Shown here: positions 26,111 to 38,800 of the stretch, piece after piece
Layout of the letters: the number at the start of each line of letters is the position of its first letter
How positions within the stretch are numbered: the first letter of the stretch is position 1
Assembly (NCBI GenBank): GCA_024276655.1
Contig: JAJRWU010000325.1
Location: forward strand, 1 to 46,689
Direction of reading: 5' to 3'
Source of the DNA: Planctomycetota bacterium
GTDB lineage: Bacteria > Planctomycetota > Planctomycetia > Pirellulales > Pirellulaceae
Length of the DNA: 46,689 nucleotides
Translations under genes and position numbers: made by a program
Notes under the pieces: generated by a model
What the model was told of the DNA's origin: nothing
Seen by the model: the letters and a program-made list of their open reading frames with translations, nothing else
Databases searched by the model: none

Positions 26111-29100
26111 ATGACCATCCGACGTTCTCGTCATTTGTTATCGCAACTTCGTAAGAAACGCCGGCGGCGCAACAAGCCAGTATCCGATCGAGATTTTCGT
26201 ATCGAGACGCTGGAAGAACGCGCCTTGCTGGCCGGTCTGCAATTGATCGGCGTGCAGCCGAACGATGGCGTTCGCCTAACCGCTGGCGAGATCCGAGATA
26301 TTGCGCCGCGCGATCTGACATTCAATTTCAATCAGTCCACGGGGCTGGATGCGAACACGTTGGCCGGCGGCATTCGCATCACGCGCAGCGGCGGCGACGG
26401 AACTTTCGCCGATGGCAATGAAGTGATCGTCACGCCCGGCTTCGTGGGCATTGGCGAATCTCCTTCGCAGGCCATTGTTCGCTTCCAGGAAACCCTGCCC
26501 GACGACAACTACCGCATCGAGGTTTTCGCCTTCGACGATGTGGTCAACAATATCACCGCGGTGCGCGACACCGATGGCGATATTCTCGTAACCGCCGATC
26601 CGAATACCGACCGCGACACGCTCGATTTCGAACTCGATCTTGGCGCGCAAGTTATTGCCGTCGTGCCGCAGCCGATCACTCGCGTGGGCGACACATTAAC
26701 CCAGGAAGACGACAAGATCGTTGTGTATTTCAACGACGACGATCTTGACTCTGCTTCCGCGACCGACCCCGCCTTCTATCAACTCATTTTCAGCAATGAA
26801 ACGGCAACCAACACCGACGACGTCGTCTTTAATCCGACCAACATCGTTTACGATGCGGCGTCGGATACGGCGGAGTTGACTTTTGCCGACAACATTTACG
26901 CCTTGCTCGGCCCGTCTGCCGGCGCCCAGACGTTTCGTCTGCGCATCGGCACCAATGAAGTAGCGCCCGTTCCTCCTCAGCGAATCGACCTGCAAGGCCC
27001 CGGAACGCCGGATGTCGATTTCGAGATCGATTTAATCTTCCCCGACGACTCGCTCACCTCCAGCCAGCAAGATATTGTTCGCGCCGCCGCCAACCGCTGG
27101 GAGGAAATCATCATCGGCGATCTGCCCAACGAAGGCTTGATCGACGATATCGCGATCACGGTCAATGCGGTTTCGTTCAACAACAATGGCGTGGGCGGCA
27201 TCATCGGACGAGGCTTCCCCACCAACCTCCGCAAAGACTCCTTCATCCCGTACCAGAGCCAGATTCTGCTCGATGAAGCCGATGTCTTGGATCGGGAAAT
27301 CCATCAGAACGGGCCCGGAACACCAGGCTACATTGCCGGATACGATGTCCCCACGTTGTACGACACCGTGCTCAAGGAAATGGGACTCGCCTTGGGTTTC
27401 GGACGGCTGTTTCCGGAAATGGGCCTGATTCAAGACGTCAACACGGCCGACCCGCGTTTCATCGGTCCTCGAGCGGCTGTGGAATATAGCCGTATTTTCG
27501 AGACGGCCGAACTGACGGTTCCGCTGCAAGCGAACTTCGACAACCAGCGTTGGAACGAAGCCATTTTCGAGACCCGTCTGCCCAACGAATTGATGACAGC
27601 TTCGCTGAGTCAGACGCAGCCCAACCTGATCAGCGTCGTGACCGTGGCGGCTTTCGCCGACATGGGCTATGTGGTCGACATGAACGCGGCCGACCTCTTC
27701 GCCGAACCAGGCGATGCCGGTTTCCCCGGTGTTTTGGCCACGCCGTACGTGGCGCCGCCGGTAACCGTGCTTACCGACGACGCGGGGTCGAGTTTTGACC
27801 AAGCCGATGCCCAACAGATTCTCGGCGCCAACTTCGACGCCGACACCGTGATCGCGGTCAGCGGCGATGGCTCTGTCTTTGTAGACGGCGAATCGTTCAA
27901 TCTGACCGATGTGAACGGAACGCCGTTGAATTTCGAGTTCTTCGACACCACCATCGGCGGCAACACCTTGAATGATCCGCTGGCGATTGCCATCAACTTC
28001 ACGCCGGCCGACACGGCCGAGGCCATCGCCACCGAGATCACCAATAAAATCAATGCCGCCGGCGCCTTCTCCGTGCAGGCCACGCGCTACGGCACGCGCA
28101 TCATCCTGGAGAACGACCAACTCGATCAATCGCAAACCTTGAGCGTGGTGTTCAGTTCGGGCGCTGTTGGCATCGAAGCCTCGCTGGCCACTTCCAGCGT
28201 GGTGGTGTCTTCCTCGATCGACCCGAAACCGTACCCGTTCGATTTCCCGGGTGATTTCCGCGAACCGGGCGCCCGCGATATCGACGTGGAAGAAAAAATT
28301 CTCGGCCGCGACAAGGATTTCCGCGATGAAATCACGACGGTCTACTTCAACTTCAAAACGCACTACGGGTTTGACCCGTTCGGTAATCCGCTGTCCAACG
28401 TGATCACGGCTCGTCAGAAAGAACGTGCGCGAGAAGTCTTGCAGTTCTACAACAAGTTTCTGGGCGTGCAGTTTGTCGAGACGGCCTCCGAAGGCATCAC
28501 GATCGCGACCGGCGATTTGCGCGCGGTGCGTCCCACGGTCACGACCGGCCCCGGCGCGCCTTTTGGCATCGCGGGCGGGAGCGTCGCGATCATGGACGCC
28601 GCCGAAACATGGAACGACGAATTCGGCGGCGATTGGTTCATCGAAGCCATGCAGCAAATTGGCCGCGTGTTGGGTTTGGGCAATGCTTTTGAAATGCCGC
28701 CGATCACGGCGCAGGCGTTCGACGGCAACAATTCCGATCTGAACATCAACGACCCCAACTTGGCGCCGCCGGAGCCGGTCTTTCCCGGCGATCAAGATAT
28801 TATTTCCGGCCAGCAACTGTACCGCCCCCAGCAGCGAGATATCGACCTCTACCGTTTTGAACTTCAAAACACCGGCGAATTCACGGCGGAAACATTCGCC
28901 GAGCGGTTGCCGAATTCCAGCCTGCTCGACACCACGCTCGCGATTTATCAAGTCATGCGAGATGAAGACGGCAACGTCGTGTTTCAAGACAACGGCGAAC
29001 CGGTGCGCGAGCTGATCGCCCGGAACGACGACTACTTCAGTGAAGACTCCTTCATTCGTCTGCAACTGGGGCCGGGTGTTTACTACGTGGGCGTCAGCGC

Positions 29101-32100
29101 GAGTGGCAACGACGAGTACGACCCCACCGTTGCCGATTCCGGTTTGGGCGGCGTCACGGAAGGCGATTACGACCTGCGGCTGAACTTCAGGCCCGCCGCC
29201 GACGACAGCCTGGTCGACGCCGACAACAACGGCCCAGGCGTTTCGTCCACGGCGTTCGATGGCGATAAAGACGGCGTTCCCGGCGGCGTTTACAACTTCT
29301 GGTTCCGCACCGCGGCGCCGCTGGACACCAACTTGGCGCCGCAAGACGCCACCATTTATGTCGACAAGGCGAATCAGCCAGCGGTCGGCAACCCGGTTCC
29401 CAATGGAGAACTCGACAACCCGTTCAACACAATTTCCGACGCCCTGCAATTCGTGGCCGACCAGCGCGATCCTTCGATTACCGCCAGCGCCGCGCCCGAA
29501 GCGCAATTTATCATACGCGTGGTGGGCAACGGCGGTGAAGACGGCGATCTTTCCACGTTGGCCGACAACCTGCCTTACCAACTCGGCTTCGCGCCGCCGT
29601 TTGGCGTGCAGCTTGAAGATGGCGGCCTGCTCAACATTCCGCGCGATGTCACGATGATGATTGACGAAGGCGCGATCTTTAAGTCGCGGCTGTCGAGTGT
29701 TAACGTCGGTAGTGAATCGCCTGCGGTTGATCGCAGCGGCGGAGCGCTGCAGGTGCTCGGCACGCCCAACAACAGCGTGATTTTCACCTCATTCAACGAT
29801 GAAGCCATCGGCGTCGACACCAACCCCTCGGTGCTGCAAACGCCCGCCAACGGCGATTGGGGCGGCTTGCTATTTCGCACCGATCAAGATGTCGCGGAGT
29901 CGCGCACCAATTTCGAGCGGCAGGGAATCTTCCTGAATTACGTGAACAACGCCGACATTCGCTACGGCGGCGGCAAGGTCGTGATTAACTCCGTGCAACA
30001 AACCGTCACCCCGATCCACATGATCGAGGCCCGGCCGACCATTTCGCACAACCTGATCACGTTCAGCCAAGACGCAGCCATTTCGGCCGACCCTGACAGC
30101 TTCAAGGAATCGAATTTCTACGACCCCGCCTCCCAGTTTGCCGCGCCGTTTACGGCCGACTACGACCGCGTCGGCCCGGATATCGACTCAAACACCTTGC
30201 GCGACAACTCCATCAACGGCTTGTTCATCAGGATCGTGACCGACGCCGGCAATCAGGTTCGTCCGCAAACCGTCTCCGGCCGTTGGGACGACACCGATAT
30301 CGTACATGTGTTAGCGGAAGATCTTATCGTGCAGGGAACGCCGGGCGGCCCCTTCTTGGAGAAGGTGGCGCCCTCGATCAATTTGATCACCTTCGGCGCT
30401 CCCGCCGGCGGCGCCGTGGGCTCGCTCCTTCCGGGCGACGGCTATCGTTACCGCTTCACATTCGTCGACGGCGAAGGCAAGCAGAGTCCTCCTTCGGCGG
30501 TGGCGCCGTTCGATTCGAACGGCCCGACCGACGCCATCGTTGACGCCTCCGGCGTCATTCAATTAGACAACCTTCCGCAGGCCGACCCCGGATTTATCGG
30601 CCGCCGAATTTACCGCAGCCAAATAGGCGGAGTTGGGCCCTACATTTTGATCGCGCAGCTCGACGCGGTCGACACATCGTATATTGACGACGGAACCGAG
30701 ATCGGCGCTCGCGGCGCCGGCGGCGCTCCGATTGGCGGCATTCTCGACGAATCGGTGAATGAAGTCACTGGCGTACGTCGGGCTCGCGAAGACGCCAGCC
30801 TCGTGATCGACGCCGGAACGATCGTCAAGCTGGAAGGCGCCCGCATTCAAACCGGCATTGGCGCCCAACTCATTGCCGAAGGTAATGACGGGCAAGAGAT
30901 CATCTTCACCGCGCGGGCCGACGACCGTTACGGCGCCAGTGGTTCGTTCGACACCAACAACGATGGCTCCCGCTCCACGCCGGCGCCCGGCGATTGGGCG
31001 GGTATCGTGATTGGTCAGTTGGGCTCGGTGAGCATCGACAACGCCTTGATCACGTTCGGCGGCGGCGTCGGAAAAATCGGCGGAAACTCCGTGGGCATCA
31101 ATGCGATTGAAATAAACCAGGCCGACGCCCGTATCACCAACACCACGATCGAAAATAATGCAAATGGCCAAGGCGGCGTTGGCGGCGACCGATTCGGCCT
31201 CGGTTTCAACGCCCCCGCCGCGGTGTTTATTCGCGGCTCCCAGCCGATTTTTGTCAACAACATCGTTCGCAATAACGACAGCGTCGCGTTGAGCATCAAC
31301 GCCAACGCGATGAACCGTGATTTTAACGTCGACTTCGGCCGTTCGACCGGCCGTGCCGAGCGTTTCACCGCTCTGAATCGGAACCGGGGGCCATTGTTCC
31401 GGAATAACAGCTTGTTCCAAAACGGCCTCAACGGTTTGGAGGTTCGCGGCGGCATTCTCACCACGCAAAGCGTCTGGGACGACACCGATATCGTTCATGT
31501 TTTGCGAAACGCCATCTATGTTCCCGACACGCGGACATTCGGCGGCCTGAGTTTGGAGAGTAATCCGAGCGAGAGTTTGGTGGTCAAGCTCTCCGGGGCG
31601 GACGCCGGCTTCACGGCCACGGGCAAACCGCTGGATATCAACGACCGCATCGGCGGCATATTGCACATCATCGGCCAACCGGGTTTTCCTGTCGTGCTGA
31701 CATCGTTGGCCGACGACACCGTCGGCGCGGGCTTCGAGCCGAACGGCCGGCCCAATACCGACACCAACAGCGATGGCGCCGCCACGGCGCCAAGCCCTGG
31801 CGATTGGCGCAGCGTGCAAATTCTTGAATACGCGAACGATCGGAACGTGGGCGTGGTCTTGGAATTGGAAGATCCTCAAGCGTCTTCTCCCGGCACCAAC
31901 GCCGTTCCCGATACGGCTCAGTTGATTGGCGCGTTGGCGCCGGATGAAAAATCGGGCGACGAAACGCGTCGGCTCGGTTTCGAGATCAGCGGCGTATTGG
32001 CGGAGCCGAACGATCTCGACGTCTACAGCTTCACGGCCCAACCCGGCACCGAAGTGTGGATCGATATCGACCGCACCGATACCGCGCTCGACACCGTTAT

Positions 32101-32734
32101 TGAATTGATTTCTTCGTCTGGTCAGGTGATCGCTCGTTCGGATAATTCGTACCAGGAAACGCTGGGCGCGGAAACAATCTACGAGAACAACCCGCCGAAT
32201 GTCGATGTCATCAACGCCAACGTGTTGCAGAAATCGCTGTTCCAACAACGAGATTTTTACGGCTTGAATCCTCGCGACGCCGGCTTCCGCATTGTATTGC
32301 CCGGCCCGGCCGGCGCCGCCGAAGGCGTCTACCACGTGCGCGTGCGGAGCAGCAATCCGAACCTCGATACCGACCTGCTTGGCGGCCGCACCTCGGGTTC
32401 GTATCAAATGCAGATTCGTCTGCGCGAAGTTGATGAATTCCCCGGATCCACCGTTCAATTTGCCGACATTCGTTACGCCGCCACCGGTATTGAGTTGAGC
32501 GGTCAGGTAACACATTCGCCGCTGGTTGGCGAGGCGGTGGAAATTCTCAACGCTGGCGCCACCGACGACGTGAACAACTCGCTCGCCAACGCGCAGCCGC
32601 TGGGCAACCTGCTGAGTACGGATCAAGCCACGATATCCGTGGCCGGCGTGTTGGGTGTGCCGGCGCGGCCCAATTTTGGCGGGACCTCGGGTTTCGACGA
32701 CCTCGATTTCTATCGTTTTGAAGTCAACTTCTAA
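26111..32734 (+). CDS. Giant secreted multidomain protein, N-terminal part (ends at in-frame TAA)
   Basis: 2,207 codons. The N-terminus has a basic stretch (RKKRRRRNKPVSDRDF) then IETLEERALLAG, the LExRxLLA motif of planctomycete giant surface proteins. Domains in order: Big_5-like sandwich (about 45-160); leishmanolysin-like metzincin (about 300-545) with its zinc motif reduced to K422-E-M-G-L426-A-L-G-F-G-R432 but a Met-turn-like NELMTAS kept; one copy of the FTLxDG/FEFD repeat (585-695); matrixin-like domain (725-905) with its motif reduced to Q848-Q-I-G-R852-V-L-G-L-G-N858; PPC-type domain (910-1015); beta-helix regions (1080-1420 and 1540-1940) with WDDTDIVHVL twice; an FN3-like insert (1420-1530); a PPC domain (1960-2105); and the start of a third, cut by TAA. 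Probably an adhesin or matrix protein. Confidence 0.85.
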   Translation: MTIRRSRHLLSQLRKKRRRRNKPVSDRDFRIETLEERALLAGLQLIGVQPNDGVRLTAGEIRDIAPRDLTFNFNQSTGLDANTLAGGIRITRSGGDGTFADGNEVIVTPGFVGIGESPSQAIVRFQETLPDDNYRIEVFAFDDVVNNITAVRDTDGDILVTADPNTDRDTLDFELDLGAQVIAVVPQPITRVGDTLTQEDDKIVVYFNDDDLDSASATDPAFYQLIFSNETATNTDDVVFNPTNIVYDAASDTAELTFADNIYALLGPSAGAQTFRLRIGTNEVAPVPPQRIDLQGPGTPDVDFEIDLIFPDDSLTSSQQDIVRAAANRWEEIIIGDLPNEGLIDDIAITVNAVSFNNNGVGGIIGRGFPTNLRKDSFIPYQSQILLDEADVLDREIHQNGPGTPGYIAGYDVPTLYDTVLKEMGLALGFGRLFPEMGLIQDVNTADPRFIGPRAAVEYSRIFETAELTVPLQANFDNQRWNEAIFETRLPNELMTASLSQTQPNLISVVTVAAFADMGYVVDMNAADLFAEPGDAGFPGVLATPYVAPPVTVLTDDAGSSFDQADAQQILGANFDADTVIAVSGDGSVFVDGESFNLTDVNGTPLNFEFFDTTIGGNTLNDPLAIAINFTPADTAEAIATEITNKINAAGAFSVQATRYGTRIILENDQLDQSQTLSVVFSSGAVGIEASLATSSVVVSSSIDPKPYPFDFPGDFREPGARDIDVEEKILGRDKDFRDEITTVYFNFKTHYGFDPFGNPLSNVITARQKERAREVLQFYNKFLGVQFVETASEGITIATGDLRAVRPTVTTGPGAPFGIAGGSVAIMDAAETWNDEFGGDWFIEAMQQIGRVLGLGNAFEMPPITAQAFDGNNSDLNINDPNLAPPEPVFPGDQDIISGQQLYRPQQRDIDLYRFELQNTGEFTAETFAERLPNSSLLDTTLAIYQVMRDEDGNVVFQDNGEPVRELIARNDDYFSEDSFIRLQLGPGVYYVGVSASGNDEYDPTVADSGLGGVTEGDYDLRLNFRPAADDSLVDADNNGPGVSSTAFDGDKDGVPGGVYNFWFRTAAPLDTNLAPQDATIYVDKANQPAVGNPVPNGELDNPFNTISDALQFVADQRDPSITASAAPEAQFIIRVVGNGGEDGDLSTLADNLPYQLGFAPPFGVQLEDGGLLNIPRDVTMMIDEGAIFKSRLSSVNVGSESPAVDRSGGALQVLGTPNNSVIFTSFNDEAIGVDTNPSVLQTPANGDWGGLLFRTDQDVAESRTNFERQGIFLNYVNNADIRYGGGKVVINSVQQTVTPIHMIEARPTISHNLITFSQDAAISADPDSFKESNFYDPASQFAAPFTADYDRVGPDIDSNTLRDNSINGLFIRIVTDAGNQVRPQTVSGRWDDTDIVHVLAEDLIVQGTPGGPFLEKVAPSINLITFGAPAGGAVGSLLPGDGYRYRFTFVDGEGKQSPPSAVAPFDSNGPTDAIVDASGVIQLDNLPQADPGFIGRRIYRSQIGGVGPYILIAQLDAVDTSYIDDGTEIGARGAGGAPIGGILDESVNEVTGVRRAREDASLVIDAGTIVKLEGARIQTGIGAQLIAEGNDGQEIIFTARADDRYGASGSFDTNNDGSRSTPAPGDWAGIVIGQLGSVSIDNALITFGGGVGKIGGNSVGINAIEINQADARITNTTIENNANGQGGVGGDRFGLGFNAPAAVFIRGSQPIFVNNIVRNNDSVALSINANAMNRDFNVDFGRSTGRAERFTALNRNRGPLFRNNSLFQNGLNGLEVRGGILTTQSVWDDTDIVHVLRNAIYVPDTRTFGGLSLESNPSESLVVKLSGADAGFTATGKPLDINDRIGGILHIIGQPGFPVVLTSLADDTVGAGFEPNGRPNTDTNSDGAATAPSPGDWRSVQILEYANDRNVGVVLELEDPQASSPGTNAVPDTAQLIGALAPDEKSGDETRRLGFEISGVLAEPNDLDVYSFTAQPGTEVWIDIDRTDTALDTVIELISSSGQVIARSDNSYQETLGAETIYENNPPNVDVINANVLQKSLFQQRDFYGLNPRDAGFRIVLPGPAGAAEGVYHVRVRSSNPNLDTDLLGGRTSGSYQMQIRLREVDEFPGSTVQFADIRYAATGIELSGQVTHSPLVGEAVEILNAGATDDVNNSLANAQPLGNLLSTDQATISVAGVLGVPARPNFGGTSGFDDLDFYRFEVNF
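32732..32734 (+). other. In-frame TAA interrupting the giant gene
   Basis: The reading frame continues unchanged after this codon for another 4,035 codons. The residues on both sides (DLDFYRFEVNF before, NTQSIFAG then VSVTFDIDYGDG after) form one PPC-type beta-sandwich. A single C-to-T change from CAA (Gln) would explain it. It may be a true nonsense mutation, a sequencing error, or a readthrough site. Confidence 0.95.
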
Positions 32735-32800
32735 AACACGCAGAGCATTTTCGCGGGGCAAAACCCGTTCGATCTGCCGTTCAATAACCCGAACCGGTTT

Positions 32801-35800
32801 GTGTCCGTCACGTTCGATATCGATTACGGCGATGGCTTCGCCCGCGCCAATACGAATCTGTTTATCTTCGACAATAGCGGCACGTTGGTGCGCACCAGCA
32901 CCGATTCCAACATCAATGAAGACAATCCTCGCCCGCTGGCGGGCTCCAATGTCGACGACTTGGCGCGTGGCAGCAATGGCCCACTCGACCCGTTCGTCGG
33001 CACGGTGGAGCTTCAGGAAGGCACGTATTACGCAGTCGTGACCTCGAACGCCCGCACGGCGTCGGTGATGGACCAATTCTTCCAGGAGAACCCGACCGAT
33101 CCCTTGGTTCGCCTGGAGCCGATCAACTCGGTGAACCGCATCGCGGAAGATAGGATCGAGAACTTCATCGAGGGTACGATCGTGGTCGATAACGACGACG
33201 ACGTCGGCCCCGAACTCGACCGCATTCTGCCCACGCCGGGGAATAATACTTTCGGCCAAGCCGTGGAAGCGGCCAACCAGATATTCCTGCCGGGCGAATC
33301 GAATGTGGCCAATGAGCAGATACCGCTGCTGATCGACCAGAACTCGATCGTGCCGTTCACCTTGAGCGATGTCAACCTGTTCATATTGGAAGATTCCGGC
33401 GGACGGAACACGAACCGCTTGAATATTATCGACCCCTTCACCGGGCAGTTGGAGAATGTCGTCGGCGTCACCAACCAAGATTTCGGCGATTTCGCCCTCA
33501 ACCCGAATTCAGGCCGGCTGTTCGGGTTTACAACGGAATTAGAGGAGTCGTCGGTGCCGCCGTTCAACGATCCCAACATTGGCCGGTTTTTTGATATCGA
33601 CGCGGGCACGGCTGCGTTGAACTTCATCAACGACGACGGCATCGACACTTTCGATGGCACACCGGCCAATTGCGTCCGAACTTTCACAAATAATCCTGGT
33701 GAAGGTTTTAATTTCGAAGCCACGGCTTTTGGCGATGTCGGCGCCAGCTCTACGGAACTATTTGCGGTGGGCAGTCGCGCTCGGGATGTTTTCACTAATT
33801 TCAGCGCTGGCGCCGCTTCTCCCGTTCCGGCCAGCAAGAATATTCTGTATCAATTCAATCCGACCTCTGGCATTGTTCAAGGACCGACCCGCCCAACCAA
33901 CGCTTGTACTTTCCCCGGCGCCAATACGCCCATCATGGAGCGCGGGCAACTGGTTACCTCGCTCGAATTGGGCGTGCCCTTCGTAGCGCCCGGTCAAACG
34001 TTCGACTTAACCGTTCCCACCACGCCGCCGCAAACCGTTAGCTACACGGCAAACGCCGCCGACACCCCGCTGAGCGTGGTGCAGAACCTGGCGCAACAAT
34101 GGAACAGTTTCACACCACCTACTCCGGGCGCGGCGGGCGTCAACTCCTATATTGCCGAAGCAAGGTCGGTCAACAAGGATACGCCCAGCATTTACGGCAA
34201 CGTTGACTTCTACGACGTTCTGGAATTGCGTTTTGTTGACCAGGGCGATGGCTCTGCGTTGCAGGTGCAAACATCCGGTTCCGGCCAAATGCTTTCCAAC
34301 GGCGGCTTTGGCTCCGGCGGTGAGATTACCGGTTTGACTGTTGTTGATAATGGCAAAACCATGTATGCCGTGACCGACGAAGGCGGACTGTTCCGCGTCA
34401 ATGCGCCTCGCGCCACTCTGGGCGCTTCAGCGACGTTTATCGCGAATATCTTTACCGACGACCCTGGAAACCCGCAACGCGTGCAGTTTGAAGGGCTGTC
34501 GGCTGGTCCTCGCAATGCGGAAGGCGGCCGTTTTCAAGACTTACTGTTCGGCATCGATGGCGGAACCGGCGGCAGTACGGCTCGGCTGTATGCGTTCGAT
34601 CCCGACAGCCTGATTCCTGGCCAACTGGAGCCGGTGTTCTTTAACAACCAAACCAGCGTCGACACGCAAACCCGGAATGTCGTGGGGCTGGAATTCTCCA
34701 ACCTCGACTTCAACCTCTGGCATCCCACCGACGCTCGCGGCAACGATCCCGGGCACGGCGTGGAGGAAGCGTTCGACGGCAGCCGCCGCGATACGAACGG
34801 AACGCAAAGCCTGTACTTCGGCTTTGAAAGTCGGGTGCGCAACAATATTGCCGCCCGCACGCCGCCCTCGATCACGCCGGCGAACAACTTCAACTACGAT
34901 TTCGCCGGCGGCGCCGCCGGCACCATCGAAACCGCCACGTTCGACCTCTCCGGCTATTCTGCGGCGGATCTGCCCACGCTGTATTTTAATTACTACCTCG
35001 AATCTGAAGACGCTAGGTACCAAGGCCCGTTCGGCGATCCGAACCGGTTCTTCACCGACTCCTTCCGCGTATTCGCCACCGACGACGACGGCGATTGGAC
35101 GCTCCTGGCCACCAACAACCAACTCGATTCAGCCCAATTGGACGAATTCGATCCTTCCATTTCGCCGGCGAATGTACAAGAACTGTTTGATAACAACACT
35201 GGCGGCGCGCTCTCGAATGCGGGCAACCTGCACAACGGCGCTCCCATCCGCAGCCCGCTGGCCAACAACTCGCGCACCGGCAGTTCGTGGCGGCAGGCGA
35301 GGATTGATTTGGGCGTGTTCGCTGGCCGCTCGAACGTGCGTTTGCGATTCGATTTCAACACCGCCGCCGACACCAACGTGGGCGATCCGCTCACCGCCGG
35401 CGACGAACTCCGCGCTATTGCCGGCGCCAAGCTTCGAGATGAGCAGTCGTTCACCACGCTCAATTACGATGAAGACGAAATCGTCACCGGCACAACGCGC
35501 TACGAACTCGATTTGGGCTACACGCTGGTGGCGCCCAGCGGTTCGCGAATCAACGACGGCGACACCTTCACCGTGGATGGCGTCGTGTACGAATTCGACA
35601 ACGACCGCCTCAATGGCGTGCTGGATAACTTCGGCGACGGCGTCGCGATTGGCAACATTCGCGTGCCGTTTTTCTTTGAACAAACGGCGGAAGAAGTGGC
35701 CATCGCGATTCAAAACGCCGTGGAGCCCAACTTTGTCCCCCGTGTGTTCGGCGGCGGGTTGATTGATGAATCGGTTGCGGGCACGCCCACCAACGACAGC

Positions 35801-38800
35801 CTCGCGACCTCCGTCGAGACTGGCCTGCTGTATGGCGCCGGGCAATACACGGTCAACGCGCGTTTGGGCGATAATCTCACGCTCACCCCAGATATTGTCT
35901 TCCCGCGTTTCGATCCCGCCCAAGATGTCGACATTTACCGATTCCGCGTCACCGAAGGCAGCGAAATCAATATCTCGACCGACACCACCTTGTTCGCCGG
36001 CGCGGGCGCCGATACGAGCCTCACGCTGTTCGACTCCAACGGCAATGTTGTGGCCTTTGGAACTCCCAACGGCCTTGGCTCCGGCGATGAAACGCTCTCC
36101 TTCCGGGCCAGCGGCACCGCGGGCAATTCCGCCCGAACCCGCAACCCGATCGCCAACCAGGGTTTCACCACTCCGGCCGGCGTTTATTACGTGGCGGTTT
36201 CCGGCGCCGGCAATAATAGCTTCAATCCGTTTATTGAGCGCACCGGCTCCAACGGCGACACCGGAATTTACGACCTCACGATCGACGTCAGCAACCCCGA
36301 CGCGCCCACGCTCACCGACACCGGCCCGTTGCCGTTCATTCATGGCGATGACCGCGTGGAAATTGATTTCCCTTATACGTACATCAATACGCAGCGCAAC
36401 GGCAATCGAATTAATATCCCCTACGCGCAGGCTATTAGTTCGACCGACCTCAACCCCGATCCTTACCCGTTCAGCCGGTTCATAGAAGGTTCTCCGGGCG
36501 TAACGCCGGGAAGCGTTTCGATTCCGCTAGACGCGGGCATGTCGAACGCGCAAGTGGCCGACGCCATCGCCTTCACATTGGCCGACGATTACACCGGCCG
36601 GGATCGTCGTTTGGTCAAAACCACCGACGAAATCGTGCGTGTGATCGGCCGCTCTTTAATCCGCAACGATCTGGGCCAGTTCGGCCTGAATCGTCTGGGA
36701 TTGTCCGGCGGTTTCGACAACTCGTTCATCCCCGGCGACGGCATCAACGGTAGGGGTTTCGGCAACTTCGAAGCCTCCACCACGGCGTCCGGCGGAACAA
36801 ACCGCAGTTTCCCCGGCGCATTGCGAGCCATTTTCAACGACTTTGAAGGCGTTTACATTGATGACTTGGTGATTGGCTTCGCCGAACGCGGCGAATTGGT
36901 TACCGGCCTTAACTCTGGAAACGCCACTTTTGTCGACAACCTGAATTTCGACCAAGACGAGGCGCGTCCCGAAGACGTGCTCGACGGCCCCTACCAGTTG
37001 GAAATTCGCCGCAGCGTCGACTACGCGGCTGCGGTCTTCCCACAGCCGACGGTTGTTCCTCCGCCCGGCGGCGGCGGCGGCTTTGCCGGCAATATTCGCT
37101 TGGCCATTTACGACGGCTTCGACACCAACAGCCGCAATTCCGAGCAAGTGTCGTTGTTGGCGCCCGCCGGTTGGGAAATTCGAGATCGCCAAACGTTCAC
37201 ACTCAGTGATGGCGTTAACAGCCTGACCTTCGAATACGACGACCTCGATCTTGGTCCTCGCATTAACGGCGTCACCAACGGCGACGGCGTCGCCCAGGGC
37301 AACGTGTCGATCGGTTTCCGCAACTTCGAGCAAGCCGACGTCATTGCCCAGCGCATTCGCGACGCCATCAATAGCAGCCAAGTGCAGTCGGTCTTGGATA
37401 TATCGGCCAGTTTGTCGGACGGCGTCGTGAGCGGCGTGCTGAGCACCAGCGCGCTCGTGAATCTGTTCGGCAATGTTGTGGGACGAGTAACAGACAATAC
37501 CGCCGCAACGCCCTACAACCCGTTCGATTTCGGCGCCATCACGACCGTGATCAACGGCATCGATCAAACGCCGAAACGCATTCGCGGCAAGGATGAAATC
37601 AACACCGTCTTGCATAACGTGCAAGGCGACGACAACACCGAACGCGGCCAGGGGCAAATCATTGTTCACTCGAATTCGGTATCGAATTCCGCCGGGTATG
37701 GTATTTCCGCCACGCCGGGCGCCCGCGATGGAGACGCCAACGCCAACAACCCGCATGCCGGGCCGGTTCGCAACACGCAAGAATTGAACACGGCGCGTTT
37801 GACCGTCGGCGCCGTGATTACGAACAATCTGATTTTCGGAAATATTCTCGGCGGTATTAATTTTGCCGGCGACGCCAACAACGGTTCGGTGCAGTTGGCT
37901 TCGGTGCCGTTTGGCCGCATCGTGAACAACACGGTTTACGGCGTCGACGGGGCGGATATCGGTATCAACGTCGCCGACAACGCCGGCCCGACGATTCTCA
38001 ACAATATCGTCGCCAACACGATGATCGGCATCAATGTCGACCCTTCTTCGGTTCCCAACACCGTCTTGATCGCCACGCTGTTCAAAGACAACGCCTCCCC
38101 GACCAACGTCGGCCTGAGTGAATTCGATATCGATCTTGACGACCCGGCGCAGGTCAACCGAGCGTTGTTTGTTGATCCCAGCAACGATAATTTCAATCTG
38201 GCCGCCGGTTCGCTGGCCATCGACAGCGCTATCGATTCGCAAGGCGACCGCAGCGACCTGATTCGCGTCCGCAATCCGCTCGGCTTGGCCGAATCGCCGA
38301 TTCTCGCTCCCGACCGCGATATCACCGGGCAGTTGCGCGTCGACGACCCGTTTGTCGACACGCCCGATGGCCAAGGGCAAAATGCCTTCAAGGACCGCGG
38401 CGCCGTCGACCGCGCCGATATCGTGGGACCGAATCCGATTTTGATCTTCCCGCGAGATAACGATGAAGAAGGCAAGGATATCGATTCCACGCCCACCATC
38501 GTGCAACGGCTGGACGGGGTCTTCGATCAGTTCCTGATCCAGATCAACGATGGCCCGGGCGTGTTCGATCCATTGGACGGCGTCGGCGTGGATAATTTAA
38601 CGGTCACTCCGGAATCGGTAACGATTGAGGAGAACGGCCGCCGCTTGGTGCTGGGCGTCGATTATTCGTTCGACTACGACACCACCAACGGCACGATTCG
38701 CCTGACGCCGCTGGCCGGTATTTGGCTGCCGGGCGGCGTGTATGTGATCACGTTGAATAACACTGATAAGTTCGTCGTGACGGCGGTTTCCGGCGACCAG

